Shown piece after piece: positions 21,151 through 33,167 of a stretch of 34,999 bases of DNA. Made by a program: the position numbers and the translations under genes. The notes under the pieces were generated by a model that was given only the letters and a program-made list of their open reading frames with translations, was not told the DNA's origin and did no database searches. This stretch comes from Symsagittifera roscoffensis. Taxonomy: Eukaryota > Xenacoelomorpha > Acoela > Convolutidae. The number at the start of each line of letters is the position of its first letter. Position 1 is the first letter of the stretch. The stretch lies in the NCBI RefSeq assembly GCF_963678635.1, contig NW_026971226.1, forward strand, positions 1 through 34,999, given 5' to 3'.

Positions 21151-21518
21151 GAAGCAACTTCGTCAGTTTTGGACCTCATTTTGATCTTGTTTACGGCTCG
21201 GGTCATAACTTTTGAACCAACAATTGCACAGCTCCCATCTTTTTCATGCAGCTGACTATGAACAATATCTAACTTCGCAAGTTTGAATTGAAGCTGTGCA
21301 AGAAATTATTTGAGCTCAAATGAGCGCTTTAGAGCCCTGAGACCCACATTTCTCAGCTCAAAATAGGGGTCTTCCGCTTCGATCAGTCGCTCCTGCAGCT
21401 CAACCAAGGGTCACGCAAGCTCATCTAAGGTGATTCTTAGATCTATTTTTCACGAGAAAGCGAATGAACCCATCCCTGAAAGCTCTACAGGCAAGCTTTG
21501 TTAATTTTCAAGCCAACT

Positions 21519-22990
21519 GAAGCAACTTCGTCAGTTTTGGACCTCATTTTGAGCTTGTTTACGGCTCGGGTCATAACTTTTGAACCAACAATCGCACAGC
21601 TCCCATCTTTTTCATGCAGCTGCCCATGAACAATATCTAACTTCGCAAATTTAAACTGAAGCTGTGCAAGAAATCATTTGAGCTCAAATAAGCGCTTTAG
21701 AGCCCTGAGACCCCCCATTTCTCAGATCAAAATAAGGGTCTTCCGCTTCGATCAGTCGCTCCTGCAGCTCAACCAAGAGTGACGCAAGCTCATCTAAGGT
21801 GATTCTTAGATCTATTTTTCACGAGGAAGCGAATGAACCCATCCCGGAAGCTCTACAGGCAAGCTTTGTTAATTTTCAAGCCAACTGAAGCAACTTCGTC
21901 AGTTTTGGACCTCATTTTGAGCTTGTTTACGGCTCGGGTCATAACTTTTGAACCAACAACCGCACAGCTCCCATCTTTTTCATGCAGCTGACCATTAACT
22001 ATATCTAACTTCGCACGTTTGAACTGAAGCTGTGCAAGAAATCATTTGAGCTCAAATAAGCGCTTTAGAGCCCTGAGACCCCCCAATTCTCTGCTCAAAA
22101 TAAGGGTCTTCCGCTTCGATCAGTCGATCCTTCAGCTCAACCAAGAGTCGCGCAAGCTCATCTAAGGTAGTTCTTAGACGTATTGTTTACGAGGAAGCGA
22201 ACGGGCCTATCTCAGAAGCTCTACAAGCAAGCTTTGTTAATTTTCAAGCCAACTGAAGCAACTTCGTCAGTTTTGGACCTCATTTTGAGCTTGTTTACGG
22301 CTCGGGTCATAACTTTTGAACCAACAATCGCACAGCTCCCATCTTTTTCATGCAGCTGCCCATGAACAATATCTAACTTCGCAAATTTAAACTGAAGCTG
22401 TGCAAGAAATCATTTGAGCTCAAATAAGCGCTTTAGAGCCCTGAGACCCCCCATTTCTCAGATCAAAATAAGGGTCTTCCGCTTCGATCAGTCGCTCCTG
22501 CAGCTCAACCAAGAGTGACGCAAGCTCATCTAAGGTGATTCTTAGATCTATTTTTCACGAGGAAGCGAATGAACCCATCCCCGAAGCTCTACAGGCAAGC
22601 TTTGTTAATTTTCAAGCCAACTGAAGCAACTTCGTCAGTTTTGGACCTCATTTTGAGCTTGTTTACGGCTCGGGTCATAACTTTTGAACCAACAACCGCA
22701 CAGCTCCCATCTTTTTCATGCAGCTGACCATTAACTATATATAACTTCGCACGTTTGAACTGAAGCTGTGCAAGAAATCATTTGAGCTCAAATAAGCGCT
22801 TTAGAGCCCTGAGACCCCCCAATTCTCTGCTCAAAATAAGGGTCTTCCGCTTCGATCAGTCGATCCTTCAGCTCAACCAAGAGTCGCGCAAGCTCATCTA
22901 AGGTAGTTCTTAGACGTATTGTTTACGAGGAAGCGAACGGGCCTATCTCGGAAGCTCTACAAGCAAGCTTTGTTAATTTTCAAGCCAACT
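21519..22990. repeat. 736-bp dimeric higher-order repeat, two copies
   Basis: Monomer pairs anchored at 21519/21887 and 22255/22623 alternate two types, each 368 bp. Type 1 has GCCCATGAACAATATC, CTCAGATCAAAATAAG and AGAGTGACGCAAG; type 2 has CAACCGCACAGC, CCATTAACTATAT, AATTCTCTGCTC and GATCCTTCAGC followed by GTATTGTTTACG. The two dimers differ at only a few bases. Confidence 0.85.
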
Positions 22991-24815
22991 GAAGCAACTT
23001 CGTCAGTTTTGGACCTCATTTTGAGCTTGTTTACGGCTCGGGTCATAACTTTTGAACCAACAATCGCACAGCTCCCATCTTTTTCATGCAGCTGCCCATG
23101 AACAATATCTAACTTCGCAAATTTGAACTGAAGCTGTGCAAGAAATCATTTGAGCTCAAATAAGCGCTTTAGAGCCCTGAGACCCCCATTTCTCAGCTCA
23201 AAATAAGGGTCTTCCGCTTCGATCAGTCGCTCCTGCAGCTCAACCAAGAGTCGCGCAAGCTCATCTAAGGTGGTTCTGAGACCTATTTTTTACGAGAAAG
23301 CGAATGAGCTTATTAGGAAGCTCTACAGGCTAGTTTTTGTTAATTTTCAAACCAACTGAAGCAACTTCGTCAGTTTTGGACCTCATTTTGATCTTGTTTA
23401 CGGCTCGGGTCATAACTTTCGAATCACTAGTCGCATAGCTCCCATCTTCTTCATGCAGCTGCCCATGAACAATATCTAACTTCGCAAATTTGAACTGAAG
23501 CTGTGCAAGAAATCATTTGAGCTCAAATAAGCGCTTTAGAGCCCTGAGGTCCCCATTTCTCAGCTCAAAATAGGGGTCTTCCGCTTCGACCAGTCGCTCC
23601 TGCAGCTTAACCAAGGGTCGCGCAAGCTCATCTAAAGTAGTTCTTAGACCTACTTTTCACGAGGAAGCGAATGAGTCTATCCCAGAAGCTCTACGAGCAA
23701 GCTTTGTTATCTTTCAAGCCAACTGAAACAACTTCCTCAGTTTTGGAACTCATTGTCAGCTTGTTTACGGCTCGGGTCATAACTTTTAAACCAACAATCG
23801 CACAGCTCCCATCTTTTTCATGCAGCTGACCATGAACAATATCTAACTTCGCAAATTGAACGGAAGCTGTGCGAGAAATGTTTTAAGCTCAAATAAGCCT
23901 TTAGAGCCCTGAGATCCCCATTTCTCAGCTCAAAATAGGGGTCTTCCGCTTTGACCAGTCGCTCCTGCAGCTCAACCAAGGGTCGAGCAAGCTCATCTTA
24001 AGTAGTTCTTAGACCTCCTTTTCACGAGGAAGCGAATGAGTTTATTCCGGAATACAATCAAGCTTTGTTATTTTTCAAGCCAACTGAAGCAACTTCGTCA
24101 GTTTTGGACCTCATTGTGAGCGTGTTTACGGCTCGGGTCATAGCTTTTGAACCATTGGTCGCACAGGTCTAATTTTTTTTCATGCAGCTGACCATCAACC
24201 ATATCTAACTTCGTGAAAAGAATCTGTGCGAGCACTCCTTTAAGCTCAAACAAGCGTTTTAGAGCCCTGATACCCCCATTTTTCAGCTCAAAATAGGGGT
24301 CTTCCGCTTCGATCAGTCGCTCCTGCAGCTCAACCAAGGGTCGTGCAAGCTCATCTAAGGTGGTTCTTAGACCTATTTCTCACGAGGAAGCGAATGGGTT
24401 TTTCCCAGAAGCTCTAAGAGCAAGTTTTGTTAATTTTAAAGCCAACTGAAGCAACTTCGTCAGTTTTGAACCTCATTTTGAGCTTGTTTACGTCTTGGGT
24501 CATAACTTTTGAACCACTGGTTGCACAGCTCACATCTTTTTCATGCAGCTGACCATTAACCATATGTAACTTCGCTAACAGTAAAAAAAATCTGTGCGAG
24601 CACTCCTCTAAGCTCAAACAAGCGTTTTAGAGCCCTGATACCCCAATTTTTCAGCTCAAAAAAGGGGTCTTCCGCTTCGATCAGTCGCTCCTGCAGCTCA
24701 ACCAAGGGTCGTGCAAGCTCATCTAAGGTGGTTCTTAGACCTATTTCTCACGAGGAAGCGAATGGGCTTTTCCCAGAAGCTCTACGAGCAAGTTTTGGTA
24801 ATTTTCAAGCCAACT
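22991..24815. repeat. heterogeneous satellite monomers, transition between subfamilies
   Basis: Five monomers (anchors 22991, 23358, 23725, 24086, 24448) with more substitutions and uneven lengths (361-368). They carry mixtures of left- and right-subfamily markers: the ACGAGCAAGC form appears first near 23693 and the GCGAGCACTCC form first near 24228. No higher-order period here, which suggests that this segment escaped recent homogenisation. Confidence 0.75.
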
Positions 24816-27695
24816 GAAGCAACTTCGTCAGTTTTGGACCTCATTTTGAGCTTGTTTACGTCTCGGGTCATAACTTTTGAATCACTGGATGCACAGCTCC
24901 CACCTTTTCATGCAGCTGACCTTAAACATTATCTAACTTCGCTGAGTAAAAAAACTGTGCGAGCACTCCTTCAAGCTCAAACAAGCGTTTTAGAGCCCTG
25001 ATACCCCAATTTTTCAGCTGAAAATAGGGGTCTTCCGCTTCGATCAGTCGCTCCTGCAGCTCAACCAAGGGTCGTGCAAGCACATCTAAGGTGGTTCTTA
25101 GACCCATTTCTCACGAGGAAGCGAATGGGCTTTTACCGGAAGCTCTACGAGCAAGCATTGTTAATTTTCAAGCCGACTGAAGCAACTTCGTCAGTTTTGG
25201 ACCTCATTTTGAGCTTGTTTACGGCTCGGGTCATAACTTTTGAACCACTGGTTGCACAGGTCCCATCTTTTTCATGCAGCTGACCATAAACCGTATCTAA
25301 CTTCGCTGAGTGTAAAAAAAACTGTGCGAGCACTCCTTCAAGCTCAAACGAGCGTTTTAGAGCCCTGATACCCCATTTTTCAGCTGAAAATAGGGGTCTT
25401 CCGCTTCGATCAGTCGCACCTGCAGCTCAACCAAGTGTCGCGCAAGCTCATCTAAAGAGGTTCATGAACTTTTTTTTTACGAGGAAGCGAATAGGCCTAT
25501 CCCGAAACCTCTACGAGCAAGCTTTAATAGTTTTCAAGCCAATGAAGCAACTTCGTCAGTTTTGGACCTCATTTTGAGCATGTTTACGGCTCGGGTCATA
25601 ACTTTTGAACCACTGGTTGCACAGGTCCCATCTTTTTCACGCAGCTGACCATAAACCATATCTAACTTCGCCGAGTGTAAAAAAAACTGTGCGAGCACTC
25701 CTTCAAGCTCAAACTTGCGCTTTAGAGCCCTGATACCCCCATTTTCCAGCTGAAAATAGGGGTCTTCCGCTTCGATCAGTCGCTCCTGCTGCTCAACTAA
25801 GTGTCGCGCAAGCTCATCTAAAGTGGTTATTAATCCTTTTAATTACGAGGAAGCGAATAGGCCTATCCCGAAACCTCTACGAGCAAGCTTTATAAGTTTT
25901 CAAGCCAATGAAGCAACTTCGTCAGTTTTGGACCTCATTTTGAGCTTGTTTACGGCTCGGGTCATAACTTTTGAACCACTGGTTGCACAGGTCCCATCTT
26001 TTTCATGCAGCTGACCATAAACCATATCTAACTTCGCTGAGTGTACAAAAAAACTGTGCGAGCACTCCTTCAAGCTCAAACGAGCGTTTTAGAGCCCTGA
26101 TACCCCCATTTTTCAGCTGAAAATAGGGGTATTCCGCTTCGATCAGTCGCACCTGCAGCTCAACCAAGTGTCGCGCAAGCTCATCTAAAGTGGTTCTTAA
26201 ACATTTTTTTTACGAGGAAGCGAATATGCCTATCCCGAAACCTCTACGAGCAAGCTTTAATAGTTTTCAAGCCAATGAAGCAACTTCGTCACAGGTCCCA
26301 TCTTGCACAGGTCCCATCTTTTTCATGCAGCTGACCATAAACCATATCTAACTTCGCTGAGTGTACAAAAAAACTGTGCGAGCACTCCTTCAAGCTCAAA
26401 CAAGCGTTTTAGAGCCCTGATACCCCAATTTTTCAGCTGAAAATAGGGGTCTTCCGCTTCGATCAGTCGCTCCTGCAGCTCAACCAAGGGTCGTGCAAGC
26501 ACATCTAAGGTGGTTCTTAGACCCATTTCTCACGAGGAAGCGAATGGGCTTTTACCGGAAGCTCTACGAGCAAGCATTGTTAATTTTCAAGCCGACTGAA
26601 GCAACTTCGTCAGTTTTGGACCTCATTTTGAGCTTGTTTACGGCTCGGGTCATAACTTTTGAACCACTGATTGCACAGGTCCCATCTTTTTCATGCAGCT
26701 GACCATAAACCGTATCTAACTTCGCTGAGTGTAAAAAAAACTGTGCGAGCACTCCTTCAAGCTCAAACGAGCGTTTTAGAGCCCTGATACCCCATTTTTC
26801 AGCTGAAAATAGGGGTCTTCCGCTTCGATCAGTCGCACCTGCAGCTCAACCAAGTGTCGCGCAAGCTCATCTAAAGAGGTTCATAAACTTTTTTTTTACG
26901 AGGAAGCGAATAGGCCTATCCCGAAACCTCTACGAGCAAGCTTTAATAGTTTTCAAGCCAATGAAGCAACTTCGTCAGTTTTGGACCTCATTTTGAGCAT
27001 GTTTACGGCTCGGGTCATAACTTTTGAACCACTGGTTGCACAGGTCCCATCTTTTTCACGCAGCTGACCATAAACCATATCTAACTTCGCCGAGTGTAAA
27101 AAAAACTGTGCGAGCACTCCTTCAAGCTCAAACTTGCGCTTTAGAGCCCTGATACCCCCATTTTCCAGCTGAAAATAGGGGTCTTCCGCTTCGATCAGTC
27201 GCTCCTGCTGCTCAACCAAGTGTCGCGCAAGCTCATCTAAAGTGGTTATTAATCCTTTTAATTACGAGGAAGCGAATAGGCCTATCCCGAAACCTCTACG
27301 AGCAAGCTTTATAAGTTTTCAAGCCAATGAAGCAACTTCGTCAGTTTTGGACCTCATTTTGAGCTTGTTTACGGCTCGGGTCATAACTTTTGAACCACAG
27401 GTTGCACAGGTCCCATCTTTTTCATGCAGCTGACCATAAACCATATCTAACTTCGCTGAGTGTACAAAAAAACTGTGCGAGCACTCCTTCAAGCTCAAAC
27501 GAGCGTTTTAGAGCCCTGATACCCCCATTTTTCAGCTGAAAATAGGGGTATTCCGCTTCGATCAGTCGCACCTGCAGCTCAACCAAGTGTCGCGGAAGCT
27601 CATCTAAAGTGGTTCTTAAACATTTTTTTTACGAGGAAGCGAATATGCCTATCCCGAAACCTCTACGAGCAAGCTTTAATAGTTTTCAAGCCAAT
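24816..27695. repeat. tetrameric higher-order repeat (types D-A-B-C), two copies
   Basis: Monomers anchored at 24816, 25179, 25544 and 25910 recur as 26277, 26598, 26963 and 27329. Type D ends with GTCGTGCAAGCACATC and CTTTTACCGG; A has AGAGGTTCAT and a CGTATCTAAC; B has CACGCAGC, AACTTGCGC, CTGCTGCTC and GGTTATTAATCC; C has GGGGTATTCCGC and GTTCTTAAACA. The first tetramer spans 1,461 bp and the second 1,419 bp, because the second D monomer carries an internal deletion. Confidence 0.85.
26277..26597. repeat. satellite monomer with complex deletion/duplication (321 bp)
   Basis: After CTTCGTC at 26283-26290 the sequence jumps to ACAGGTCCCATCT, followed immediately by a second, slightly longer copy, TGCACAGGTCCCATCT. 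About 60 bases are lost and about 13 added. The C/ACAG junction is consistent with microhomology-mediated rejoining. Confidence 0.8.
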
Positions 27696-28428
27696 GAAGC
27701 AACTTCGTCAGTTTTGGACCTCATTTTGAGCATGTTTACGGCTCGGGTCATAACTTTTGAACCACTGGTTGCACAGGTCCCATCTTTTTCACGCAGCTGA
27801 CCATAAACCATATCTAACTTCGCCGAGTGTAAAAAAAACTATGCGAGCACTCCTTCAAGCTCAAACTTGCGCTTTAGAGCCCTGATACCCCCATTTTCCA
27901 GCTGAAAATAGGGGTCTTCCGCTTCGATCAGTCGCTCCTGCTGCTCAACCAAGTGTCGCGCAAGCTCATCTAAAGTGGTTATTAATCCTTTTAATTACGA
28001 GGAAGCGAATAGGCCTATCCCGAAACCTCTACGAGCAAGCTTTATAAGTTTTCAAGCCAATGAAGCAACTTCGTCAGTTTTGGACCTCATTTTGAGCTTG
28101 TTTACGGCTCGGGTCATAACTTTTGAACCACTGGTTGCACAGGTCCCATCTTTTTCATGCAGCTGACCATAAACCATATCTAACTTCGCTGAGTGTACAA
28201 AAAAACTGTGCGAGCACTCCTTCAAGCTCAAACGAGCGTTTTAGAGCCCTGATACCCCCATTTTTCAGCCGAAAATAGGGGTATTCCGCTTCGATCAGTC
28301 GCACCTGCAGCTCAACCAAGTGTCGCGCAAGCTCATCTAAAGTGGTTCTTAAACATTTTTTTTACGAGGAAGCGAATATGCCTATCCCGAAACCTCTACG
28401 AGCAAGCTTTAATAGTTTTCAAGCCAAT
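27696..28428. repeat. extra B-C satellite dimer
   Basis: The monomers at 27696 (type B) and 28062 (type C) repeat the preceding B-C pair (26963 and 27329) at an offset of 733 bp. This makes the local order D-A-B-C-B-C, a simple unequal-exchange product. Confidence 0.8.
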
Positions 28429-29786
28429 GAAGCAACTTCGTCAGTTTTGGACTCATTTTGACCATGTTTACGGCTCGGGTCATAACTTTTGAACCACTAG
28501 TTGCACAGGTCCAATCTTTCTGATGCAGCTGACCATAAATCATATCTAACTTCGCTGAGTGTAAAACAACTGTGCGAGCACTCCTTCAAACTCAAACAAG
28601 CGTTTTAGAGCCCTGATACCCCCATTTTTCAGCTGAAAATAGGGGTCTTCCGCTTCGATCAGTCGCTCCTGCAGCTCAACCAAGTGTCGCGCAAGCTCAT
28701 CTAAAGTGGTTCTTTAACCGTTTCTTTACGAGGAAGCGAATAGGCCTACCCCGGAACCTCTACGAGCAAGCTTTATTAGTTTTCAAGCCAATGAAGCAAC
28801 TTCGTCAGTTTTCGACCTCATTTTGAACATGTTTACGGCTCGGGTCATAACTTTTGAATCACTGGTTGCACAGGTCCCATCTTTTTCATGCAGCTGACCA
28901 TAAACCATATCTAACTTCGCTAAGAGAAAAAAACTGTGCGAGCACTCCTTTAAGCCCAAACAAGCGTTTTAGAGCCCTGAGACCCCCATTTTTCAGCTCA
29001 AAATAGGGGTCTTCCGCTTCGATCAGTCGCTCCTGCAGCTCAACCAAGGGTCGTCAAGCTCATCTAAGGTGGTTCTTAGACCTATTTGTCACGAGGAAGC
29101 AAGTGGGCCTTTCCCGGGAACTCTACGAGCAAGCTTTGTTAATTTTCAAGCCAACTGAAGCAACTTCGTCTGTTTTGGACCTCATTTGAGCTTGTTTACG
29201 TCTTGGGTCATAAGTTTCGAACTACTGGTTGCGCAGCTCCCAACTTTTTCATGCAGCTGACCATCAGCCGTATCTAACTTCACTGAGAGAAAAAAAAAAC
29301 TGTGCGAGCACTCCTTTAAGCTCAAACAAGCGTTTTAGAGCCCTGAGACCCCCATTTTTTAGCTCAAATAAGGGGTCTTCCGCTTCGATCAGTCGCTCCT
29401 GCAGCTCAACCAAGGATCGTGCAAGCTCATCTAAAGTGGTTCTTAGACCGTTTTTACGAGGAAGCAATAGGCCTATCCCGGAAGCTCTACGAGCAATCTT
29501 TATTAGTTTTCAAGCCAATGAAGCAACTTCGTCAGTTTTGGACCTCATTTTGAGCATGTTTACGGCTCGGGTCATAACTTTTGAACCACTGGTTGCACAG
29601 GTCCCATCTTTTTCATGCAGCTGACCATCAACCATATCTAACCTCGCTAAGAGAAAAAAAACTGCGAGCACTCCTTCAAGCTCAAACAAGCGTTTTAGAG
29701 CCATGATACCCCCATTTTTCAGCTGAAAATAGAGGTCTTCCGCTTCGATCAGTCGCTCCTGCAGCTCAACCAAGGGTCTTGCAAGC

Positions 29787-30140
29787 TCATCTAAGGTGGT
29801 TCTTAAACCTATTTGTCACGATGAAGCAAATGGGTCTTTCCCGAAAGCTCTCCGAGCAAGCTTTGTTAATTTTCAAGCCAACTGAAGCAACTTCGTCAGT
29901 TTTGGACCTCATTTTGAGCTTGTTTACGTCTTGGGTCATAATTTTTGAACCACTGGTTGCACAGCTCCCATCTTTTTCATGCAGCTGACCATCAACCATA
30001 TCTAACTTCGCTAAGAGAAAAAAAACTGCGCGAGCACTGCTTTTAAGCTCAAACAAGCGTTTTAGAGCCCTGATACCCCCATTTTTCAGCTGAAAATAGG
30101 GGTCTTCCGCTTCGATCAGTCGCTCCTGCAGCTCAACCAA
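29787..30140 (-). other. longest single minus-strand satellite frame (117 codons), probably not a gene
   Basis: The - strand frame starts at an ATG whose complement is at 30138-30140 and covers almost a whole monomer. It opens with heptads such as VELQERL and FQLKNGG, then a Leu/Arg/Lys segment. The middle (around 30016-30040) spells Phe-Phe from an A run, and the end is a basic Lys/Arg/Thr/Asp segment that reads on into the next monomer before a stop. It would be amphipathic, with coiled-coil-like Leu spacing in its first 45 residues. Most other monomers lose this frame through A-run length changes in the middle or conserved stops, and a + strand frame of 69 codons runs through the same DNA, so I doubt that it is translated. 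Confidence 0.12.
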
Positions 30141-31617
30141 GGGTCGTGCAAGCTCATCTAAGGTGGTTCTTAGACATGTTTGTCACGAGGAAGCAAATTG
30201 GCCTTTTCCGGAAGCTCTACGAGCAAGCATTGTTAATTTTCAAGCCGACTGAAGCAACTTCGTCAGTTTTGGACCTCATTTTGAGCTTGTTTACGGCTCG
30301 GGTCATAACTTTTGAACCACTGGTTGCACAGGTCCCATCTTTTTCATGCAGCTGACCATAAACCGTATCTAACTTCGCTGAGTGTAAAAAAAACTGTGCG
30401 AGCACTCCTTCAAGCTCAAACGAGCGTTTTAGAGCCCTGATACCCCATTTTTCAGCTGAAAATAGGGGTCTTCCGCTTCGATCAGTCGCACCTGCAGCTC
30501 AACCAAGTGTCGCGCAAGCTCATCTAAAGAGGTTCATAAACTTTTTTTTTACGAGGAAGCGAATAGGCCTATCCCGAAACCTCTACGAGCAAGCTTTAAT
30601 AGTTTTCAAGCCAATGAAGCAACTTCGTCAGTTTTGGACCTCATTTTGAGCATGTTTACGGCTCGGGTCATAACTTTTGAACCACTGGTTGCACAGGTCC
30701 CATCTTTTTCACGCAGCTGACCATAAACCATATCTAACTTCGCCGAGTGTAAAAAAAACTGTGCGAGCACTCCTTCAAGCTCAAACTTGCGCTTTAGAGC
30801 CCTGATACCCCCATTTTCCAGCTGAAAATAGGGGTCTTCCGCTTCGATCAGTCGCTCCTGCTGCTCAACCAAGTGTCGCGCAAGCTCATCTAAAGTGGTT
30901 ATTAATCCTTTTAATTACGAGGAAGCGAATAGGCCTATCCCGAAACCTCTACGAGCAAGCTTTATAAGTTTTCAAGCCAATGAAGCAACTTCGTCAGTTT
31001 TGGACCTCATTTTGAGCTTGTTTACGGCTCGGGTCATAACTTTTGAACCACTGGTTGCACAGGTCCCATATTTTTCATGCAGCTGACCATAAACCATATC
31101 TAACTTCGCTGAGTGTACAAAAAAACTGTGCGAGCACTCCTTCAAGCTCAAACGAGCGTTTTAGAGCCCTGATACCCCCATTTTTCAGCTGAAAATAGGG
31201 GTATTCCGCTTCGATCAGTCGCACCTGCAGCTCAACCAAGTGTCGCGCAAGCTCATCTAAAGTGGTTCTTAAACATTTTTTTTACGAGGAAGCGAATAGG
31301 CCTATCCCGAAACCTCTACGAGCAAGCTTTAATAGTTTTCAAGCCAATGAAGCAACTTCGTCAGTTTTGGACTCATTTTGACCATGTTTACGGCTCGGGT
31401 CATAACTTTTGAACCACTAGTTGCACAGGTCCCATCTTTCTGATGCAGCTGACCATAAATCATATCTAACTTCGCTGAGTGTAAAACACATGTGCAAGCA
31501 CTCCTTCAAACTCAAACAAGCGTTTTAGAGCCCTGATACCCCCATTTTTCAGCTGAAAATAGGGGTCTTCCGCTTCGATCAGTCGCTCCTGCAGCTCAAC
31601 CAAGTGTCGCGCAAGCT

Positions 31618-31710
31618 CATCTAAGGTGGTTCTTAGACCTATTTGTCACGAGGAAGCAAGTGGGCCTTTCCCGGGAACTCTACGAGCAAGCTTTGTTAAT
31701 TTTCAAGCCA
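31618..31710. repeat. conversion-like tract within a type E monomer
   Basis: The end of the second E monomer carries GGTTCTTAGACCTATTTG, AAGCAAGTGGGCC and CCCGGGAACTC, the version found just upstream of type G monomers (29049-29150, 31980-32070), instead of the version after the first E monomer (28700-28790). Sequence on both sides is E-like, so a ~90-bp patch was replaced. Confidence 0.7.
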
Positions 31711-33167
31711 ATGAAGCAACTTCGTCAGTTTTGGACTCATTTTGACCATGTTTACGGCTCGGGTCATAACTTTTGAATCACTGGTTGCACAGGTCCCATC
31801 TTTTTCATGCAGCTGACCATAAACCATATCTAACTTCGCTAAGAGAAAAAAACTGTGCGAGCACTCCTTTAAGCTCAAACAAGCGTTTTAGAGCCCTGAG
31901 ACCCCCATTTTTCAGCTCAAAATAGGGGTCTTCCGCTTCGATCAGTCGCTCCTGCAGCTCAACCAAGGGTCGTCAAGCTCATCTAAGGTGGTTCTTAGAC
32001 CTATTTGTCACGAGGAAGCAAGTGGGCCTTTCCCGGGAACTCTACGAGCAAGCTTTGTTAATTTTCAAGCCAACTGAAGCAACTTCGTCAGTTTTGGACC
32101 TCATTTGAGCTTGTTTACGTCTTGGGTCATAAGTTTCGAACCACTGGTTGCGCAGCTCCCAACTTTTTCATGCAGCTGACCATCAACCGTATCTAACTTC
32201 ACTGAGAGAAAAAAAAACTGTGCGAGCACTCCTTTAAGCTCAAACAAGCGTTTTAGAGCCCTGAGACCCCCATTTTTTAGCTCAAATAAGGGGTCTTCCG
32301 CTTCGATCAGTCGCTCCTGCAGCTCAACCAAGGGTCGTGCAAGCTCATCTAAAGTGGTTCTTAGACCGTTTTTACGAGGAAGCAATAGGCCTATCCCGGA
32401 AGCTCTACGAGCAATCTTTATTAGTTTTCAAGCCAATGAAGCAACTTCGTCAGTTTTGGACCTCATTTTGAGCATGTTTACGGCTCGGGTCATAACTTTT
32501 GAACCACTGGTTGCACAGGTCCCATCTTTTTCATGCAGCTGACCATCAACCATATCTAACCTCGCTAAGAGAAAAAAAACTGCGAGCACTCCTTCAAGCT
32601 CAAACAAGCGTTTTAGAGCCATGATACCCCCATTTTTCAGCTGAAAATAGAGGTCTTCCGCTTCGATCAGTCGCTCCTGCAGCTCAACCAAGGGTCGTGC
32701 AAGCTCATCTAAGGTGGTTCTTAAACCTATTTGTCACGATGAAGCAAATGGGTCTTTCCCGAAAGCTCTCCGAGCAAGCTTTGTTAATTTTCAAGCCAAC
32801 TGAAGCAACTTCGTCAGTTTTGGACCTCATTTTGAGCTTGTTTACGTCTTGGGTCATAATTTTTGAACCACTGGTTGCACAGCTCCCATCTTTTTCATGC
32901 AGCTGACCATCAACCATATCTAACTTCGCTAAGAAAAAAAAACTGCGCGAGCACTGCTTTTAAGCTCAAACAAGCGTTTTAGAGCCCTGATACCCCCATT
33001 TTTCAGCTGAAAATAGGGGTCTTCCGCTTCGATCAGTCGCTCCTGCAGCTCAACCAAGGGTCGTGCAAGCTCATCTAAGGTGGTTCTTAGACATGTTTGT
33101 CACGAGGAAGCAAATTGGCCTTTTCCGGAAGCTCTACGAGCAAGCTTTCTTAATTTTCAAGCCAACT

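Larger units (their letters stand above)
28429..33167. repeat. ~2.92-kb octameric higher-order repeat (types A-B-C-E-F-G-H-I)
   Basis: Five monomers E-F-G-H-I at 28429, 28793, 29157, 29520 and 29884 recur at 31349, 31713, 32076, 32438 and 32802, an offset of 2,918-2,920 bp. Between the two sets lies a further A-B-C trimer (30251, 30616, 30982), itself a copy of 26598-27695. E is marked by GACTCATTTTGACCATG and CTTTCTGATGC; G by GTTTACGTCTTGGG with AAGTTTCGAA and CATTTGAGC; H by ACTGCGAGC and GAGCCATGATAC; I by ACTGCGCGAGCACTGC. Agreement between copies is far closer than between neighbouring monomers. Confidence 0.85.
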
